Made by a program: the position numbers and the translations under genes
Part shown: piece after piece, positions 6,834 through 10,729 of the stretch
Numbering within the stretch: position 1 is the stretch's first letter
Layout: every line of letters begins with the position of its first letter
Origin: Thalassiosira profunda
Taxonomy: Eukaryota; Bacillariophyta; Thalassiosirophyceae; Thalassiosirales; Thalassiosiraceae
Direction of reading: 5' to 3'
NCBI GenBank assembly: GCA_036939355.1
Contig: JALLAP010000959.1
Span: 1-10,729, forward strand
DNA: 10,729 nt
The notes under the pieces: model-generated
The model's database searches: none
Seen by the model: only the letters and a program-made list of their open reading frames with translations
What the model was told of the DNA's origin: nothing

Positions 6834-8249
6834 ATGCGGAAGACATCGCGGGACAACCGGGACGAGGCGTCGTCGTCGCGGCCGCGCGCCGGCTCAAAGC
6901 GGCAGGACGACGCCGACGCCGACGCCAGCTCGGGGTCCAACTACCAATCCCTGGAGTCCATCGTCTCGTCAGAGTCGAGAGACGACTCCGAGGCTCTGTC
7001 AAGAGAGAGCCTTCTCTCGAGGGAGATGAACCTGCTCGACAAGGAGGAGACGTACCACTGCAGCATGACGTCCAGCGAAAGCGGCGAGGGGTCGAGCGAG
7101 AGCAAGAATCCCATCGCCCGGCTACGGAGTCGCCCCTCGGCGAGCCACCGTGGTGCCGCGCCGCCTCCCCCGCCCGCCTCGCCGCCGCCCATGTATCGCG
7201 CGCGCAACAGGCAGAGCGGCTCGTCGTCGCAGTACGAGGGCCTCACGTACTCGGATTCGACCCACTCGGCGGCGACGCAGCAGAAGAAGGCGCTGGTGTC
7301 GCTGCTCACGGAGATGCGCGGCCTGGAGCGGCAGATGCAGCAGCTGCAGCACGACCACGCCGTGGAACGACACGCCATGGTGCAGAATTTGGAGGCGCAG
7401 GCGGCTCGTATACAAAAGCTGGAGGCGGCGAATCAAACGCTGCAGAGGCAGAACGAGGCGACGAAGCGGCAGCTCAAGAGCGTATTGACCAAGCTCGACA
7501 GATTCGCCACGGGCTGCTGGCGCTTCTCCTCCGCGAGCGTCAAGAAGATGAGCGAGGCGCTCCACATGCAGGTCCACGAGTGGGGGCGCCTGTACAGTAT
7601 TGACACGTCGAACGGCATGGCGAGTCCGGAGGAGGACGCGGCGATGGAGGAAACGACAATGGAGAAGCTGCAGACGATGCACCTCGAGATACGGCAGCTG
7701 CGGGAGAAGAATGTGGAGTTGGCCAAGAGGGGTGGAAAGAAGAGTGCAAAAAGGAGGGCTGCGCGGAGTCGCAGCGACGAGTCCGACGACAAGAGCGTGG
7801 TGTCGGACATGAGCGGCGTGACGCAACTGACGGCCACGACGACACTCACCAGCACGACCAAGATGATGGACGCAATGTCCGGATTCCTCACCGAGCACGA
7901 GGGCCAGACCACGCCCGGCGCGAGGGCCAAATCGCACAAGAAGGCGGCGCCTATGGCCTCCCCGCGGGGCATTTTGAAGCCCACGTCGCGGTACGATCGG
8001 CGGACGAACGGGAAGAAAATTGGAACTCAGCAGAAACCAGAGCAGGGGACGACCGAAGGGGCGGGCAAGCTGGACGGGCATTTGGCGCGGAGCGGGGCGC
8101 CTCCCGGTTTGCCCAAGTCGCCCCACGACGGGAGGCAGGGTCGGAGGAGAGCGAGGGTGGCGGTCGCGAGCTCTGCCGTTGCGGAGGCAGACGAATTCGC
8201 GGACTTCGACAGCGTGGCCTGGGGCGGCGACGAGGAGAGCGAGGTGTGA
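6834..8249 (+). CDS. Low-complexity coiled-coil protein of unknown function
   Basis: The protein has 471 residues and starts at an ATG in good context (GCCATGC). I do not recognise the family. Residues 1-145 are Ser/Arg/Asp-rich and disordered, with a proline run at 110-119. Residues about 148-222 form a strong Gln/Leu/Glu-rich coiled coil. A conserved-looking globular stretch with W229, W250 and Y254 (about 223-258) follows, then a second helical, probably coiled segment (270-298). Next comes a basic cluster, KKSAKRRAARSR (302-313), that could be a nuclear signal. The C-terminal third is disordered and contains PRGILKP (377-383), whose GILK matches the SILK docking motif for protein phosphatase 1. 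The tail is acidic, with DEFADFDSVAW (453-463). No membrane segment or signal peptide is seen. It is convergent with the calcium ATPase gene (158-bp spacer, 8250-8407). A scaffold or cytoskeletal role is possible but not shown. Confidence 0.8.
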   Translation: MRKTSRDNRDEASSSRPRAGSKRQDDADADASSGSNYQSLESIVSSESRDDSEALSRESLLSREMNLLDKEETYHCSMTSSESGEGSSESKNPIARLRSRPSASHRGAAPPPPPASPPPMYRARNRQSGSSSQYEGLTYSDSTHSAATQQKKALVSLLTEMRGLERQMQQLQHDHAVERHAMVQNLEAQAARIQKLEAANQTLQRQNEATKRQLKSVLTKLDRFATGCWRFSSASVKKMSEALHMQVHEWGRLYSIDTSNGMASPEEDAAMEETTMEKLQTMHLEIRQLREKNVELAKRGGKKSAKRRAARSRSDESDDKSVVSDMSGVTQLTATTTLTSTTKMMDAMSGFLTEHEGQTTPGARAKSHKKAAPMASPRGILKPTSRYDRRTNGKKIGTQQKPEQGTTEGAGKLDGHLARSGAPPGLPKSPHDGRQGRRRARVAVASSAVAEADEFADFDSVAWGGDEESEV

Positions 8250-8407
8250 TGTGGTTGTGCGGGCATGCTACATGAGAAGGAGATGCACTAAGATGCAACC
8301 CTGCAAGTCGAGAGCGCGAGGTCTTTGAACAGTTGTCCAGACATCTCTCGGTGCATTATAATGATACTTACGTAAGATGTGTATTTGGCAGTCGCCGTCA
8401 ATGATCA
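8250..8407. other. Convergent 3' spacer between coiled-coil and SERCA genes
   Basis: These 158 bp between facing stop codons should hold both 3' UTRs. I see no gene, RNA or repeat in it. Confidence 0.5.
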
Positions 8408-10729
8408 CTAAGTAGATACTGGCTGCCTCTGTCGAGCCAAGAACTTTTGCAGCTCGTCGATCAGAATGATTGGGAGGGACCACATCAATACGTGCAGCCA
8501 GTCGTTTCCATCCAATGGGACCAGCCCAAAGCTGCTTTCCAACGCCGGCGTGTAAATGATGGCCAGATTCAGCGCAAACGGGGCAAGAACCCCGAGTATC
8601 AGATATGGATTCTTCTGCGGGCCCACTGTCAATATTGAGCTGTCCACGGACACGGTGCAAAGCGCTTTCAACAACTCAACAGTGACCAATGTTGTCAGCG
8701 CCAGCGTTTGTGGAGCCGCGAGGTCGGTGTAAATGCTGCACGAAGCCGGATCAGCGCAGCTGCTCCAAGATGCAAGATCCTGGAGAGCAACGCCGTGATC
8801 GATGAAGTAGGAGGCATACACGCCAACCGTTGCTATTCCAATGTACAGCCCAGCCGTCGAGTATCTCNTGATCGATGAAGTAGGAGGCATACACGCCAAC
8901 CGTTGCTATTCCAATGTACAGCCCAGCCGTCGAGTATCTCAAAAGGAGTGAAGGCGTCAGGATTTCTTCTGATGTTGATCTCGGCTTTCGGTTCATCAGA
9001 TTAGGATCCGGCGGGTTGAATCCAAGTGCGGTTGCCGGTGGGCCATCAGTGACTGAAACAAATGCACGTGCGATGAGGTGAGTTGCCTTCCTGATCAATG
9101 GTGGAATGCGTCACGTGTTTCTCACCTAAGTTCACCCACAGCAAGTGCAGCGGAGTGAGCAGCTGAGGAAAGCCAAGAATCGTAGCCAGAAACACTGCGA
9201 TCACTTCGCCGATGTTGCAACTGGTAGAATTGAAGCATATGCAAATCGTAAGTCATGGAAAAGCCAAACAAAACTTATGAGCATTCAATGGCTTACGTGA
9301 TGAGAAAGTTGATGAAAGCCTGCATACTGCAGAGAGAAGAATAATAGTGGACCGTGGCATGAGCGATCTTGATGAAGCAAGAGGCAGAGATGCAACAAAA
9401 CGAGACGAAGGCAACTCACTTTGCGTAGATGCAGCGGCCTTCTTCGACGGCGTCCACGATTGTCCTTGAGAAAAGAGAGGACGCAATGTCAGCTGAGCAC
9501 GCGAAGAAGCAGACGTTAGACTCTCTCACTCACGAAAAGTTATCATCGACAAGGACCATATCGGATGCTTCCTTTGCAACTTCTGTGCCGCTGATGCCCA
9601 TCGCGATACCGATCGACGCCTGCTGGAGTGCCGGCGCATCGTTGACTCCATCGCCAGTCATCGCAGGTATCTCATGTAAAGATTGAAGCATTTTTACAAG
9701 ACGCTGTTTGTCCGCTGGCTCCGCCCGGCAGATGACCAAATTGCCATCCTTCAATGCCTCCAGCTGACGTTCTTGCGACATCGCAAAGAACTCTTTGCCT
9801 TCGAACGCTCGCTCGCTTGTTTGCGTCGATACGTCGCCGCCGTCATGAAGTATGTTGACGTCTCTAGCAATGGCTATCGCGGTTGCCTTTGCATCTCCAG
9901 TAANTGGCTATCGCGGTTGCCTTTGCATCTCCAGTAATCATGATCACTCGTATGCCTGCTTTTTTGCACAAGTCGATACTCTTTGATACTTCCGGACGTG
10001 GCGGATCTTTGATTGCCACGAGCCCAATGAAGGTTAAGCCGGTTTCGATCTCGGCAAATTTGCTCAGATCTTTCAGCGCCTCGTTGTATTGGCCACTTTC
10101 ATACATCAGCTCCTTGTCGAGCGATGCGCCATCTTTCACTGCAAGCCCAATGCACCGGAGGGCGCGGCTGCCGATAGACTCGATGGTCGAAGTGATCTGG
10201 CCGCGGGCTTCCACTGAAATGGGAACCTTTTTTCCATCGCGAAGCTTCAGGTGTGTACAACGTTCGAGGAGCATCCCAGGGGCGCCCTTGACGAGTAGTT
10301 TGTTGCCTGTGCCGCCATCGGTTCCATCACGCTCTTTCACCAACACGCTCATGCTCTTCCTTTTCCTGTCGAATTCCAGTGTTGCATAACGATCCCACTG
10401 CTGAGCGAAGTGCCGAGAGTTTTGATCTGCAATGAACGATGGCTTTGCTTTTGCTTGGTCTGCAGCATTGATTGGCCCGAGCTTCTCCACCAAGCACAGC
10501 AGCGCCTGTGAACAGATGGAAAGTATCAGATTACAGTGTTGATAAACGACCCATCCCAAAACTAGACGAGCGCTCACTGCTTCGGTTGGTTCTCCTTCAA
10601 TTGTGTACGACTGTTCAGCTGAGGCGTCGCTCCCAATCAATCGTGCATCGTTGCATAAAGCCATGATATCGCAGGCATCCGCGACAGCGCCGTGGCTGTT
10701 CCGAATAGTCTCGTCTCTATCGATGCCAA
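8408..10729 (-). CDS. SERCA-type (P2A) calcium-transporting ATPase, C-terminal part, six exons
   Basis: It pumps Ca2+ from cytosol into the ER or a related store. Exons on the minus strand: >10729-10578, 10505-9534, 9464-9420, 9326-9297, 9220-9126 and 9052-8408. They encode about 609 residues once two assembly duplications are collapsed; SERCA is near 1000, so the A domain, M1-M4 and the phosphorylated DKTGT lie beyond the right edge. Visible marks: ALCND, GEPTEA, RKSMSV, VKGAP (nucleotide domain), DPPRPEV, MITGD, and the hinge [11 protein letters not shown]. Calcium ligands equivalent to SERCA1 N768 and E771 (CNIGEV), N796, T799 and D800 (NLVTDG) and E908 (VTVE) are all kept. The M7-M8 luminal loop has a Cys pair (SSCADPASC) like the SERCA disulfide. 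The KGAPE motif reads KGAPG. The tail ends QPVST, with no clear retrieval signal. Confidence 0.95.
8796..8940. other. Assembly junction: exact 72-bp duplication around a single N
   Basis: Bases 8796-8867 and 8869-8940 are identical, with one N at 8868. The repeat falls inside the last SERCA exon. Removing one copy and the N restores a continuous frame through [13 protein letters not shown] to HGVALQDL. This is best read as two overlapping contig ends placed side by side, not a real tandem repeat. Confidence 0.92.
9053..9125 (-). other. SERCA intron 5 (73 bp)
   Basis: Donor GTGAGA, acceptor TTTCAG. It splits the Val codon of the NLVTDG calcium-binding motif, with G before the intron and TC after it. 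Confidence 0.92.
9221..9296 (-). other. SERCA intron 4 (76 bp)
   Basis: Donor GTAAGC, acceptor ACCAG. Joining AC to T gives Thr just before CNIGEV of transmembrane helix M5. Confidence 0.92.
9327..9419 (-). other. SERCA intron 3 (93 bp)
   Basis: Donor GTGAGT, acceptor CTGCAG. Joining AA to T gives Asn in the IYAKNMQAF-like region; precisely, the spliced product reads CIYANMQAF, matching the SERCA pattern IYNNMKQF. Confidence 0.9.
9465..9533 (-). other. SERCA intron 2 (69 bp)
   Basis: Donor GTGAGT, acceptor TCAAG. Joining TC to G gives Ser of DDNFSTIV, a conserved SERCA stretch. Reading through meets a TGA at once. Confidence 0.92.
9871..9937. other. Assembly junction: exact 33-bp duplication around a single N
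   Basis: Bases 9871-9903 and 9905-9937 are identical, with one N at 9904. The site lies just after MITGD in the large SERCA exon. Removing one copy and the N gives [18 protein letters not shown], which is the normal family sequence, and restores the frame. It is an unmerged contig overlap. Confidence 0.92.
10506..10577 (-). other. SERCA intron 1 in this window (72 bp, stop-free and in frame)
   Basis: Donor GTGAGC, acceptor TTCACAG. Splicing joins GEPTEA to [10 protein letters not shown], as in all SERCA proteins. The intron is 24 codons long with no stop, so an ORF reading runs straight through it. Confidence 0.9.

Noticed and set aside
6716..7603. Open frame of 295 codons overlapping the coiled-coil gene in another frame
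   Set aside because: It is Arg/Ala/Gly-rich with no domains, and the overlapping 471-residue frame explains the sequence better.
7122..8126. Long antisense open frame (334 codons) opposite the coiled-coil gene
   Set aside because: It is Arg/Leu-rich without recognisable motifs and is what GC-rich sense coding sequence produces on the other strand. The sense frame has coiled coils and a good start context.
8796..8940. Genuine tandem repeat or mobile-element footprint in SERCA
   Set aside because: The copies are identical, abut an N, and their removal restores the protein; an assembly overlap is simpler.
1..10729. tRNA, rRNA, CRISPR array, insertion sequence or viral gene
   Set aside because: None was seen when reading both strands; repeats present are short direct repeats or assembly joins.

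Overview
The window looks like nuclear DNA from a stramenopile alga, most likely a diatom. The signs are short GT-AG introns of 69-93 bp, closely packed genes on both strands, GC-rich coding sequence, and a cluster of RING-Sel1-MYND proteins, a type I recall as expanded in diatoms. The organism call is inference. Two single-N positions are flanked by exact direct repeats and read as unmerged contig ends in a draft assembly.

Layout. Positions 1-4563 hold four intronless paralogues that each combine an N-terminal RING-like finger, Sel1 repeats and a C-terminal MYND finger. Their orientations are minus (cut by the left edge), plus, minus, plus. The two minus copies resemble each other most, as do the two plus copies, so the block looks like a duplicated divergent pair. 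Next comes a minus-strand GNAT acetyltransferase of the NAA60 family (4621-6244). It contains a 76-bp intron that a single-ORF reading misses. Splicing restores the Tyr-Tyr substrate loop and a C-terminal helix like the membrane anchor of NAA60. A divergent 589-bp spacer separates it from a plus-strand, low-complexity coiled-coil protein of unknown function (6834-8249). The right end (8408 to beyond 10729, minus strand) is the C-terminal 60% or so of a SERCA-type (P2A) calcium ATPase with five introns, two of them bounding very small exons.

How the genes relate. The four paralogues are probably adaptor or ubiquitin-ligase-like proteins: a RING to recruit E2, Sel1 repeats as a scaffold, and MYND to bind partners. 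NAA60 modifies N-termini of membrane proteins at the secretory pathway in animals or the plasma membrane in plants. SERCA pumps calcium into the ER. No operon-like functional link is implied; this is ordinary eukaryotic gene order. The most useful results are the hidden NAA60 exon, the paralogue block with its unusual all-cysteine RING, and the two assembly junctions that would break the SERCA gene model.
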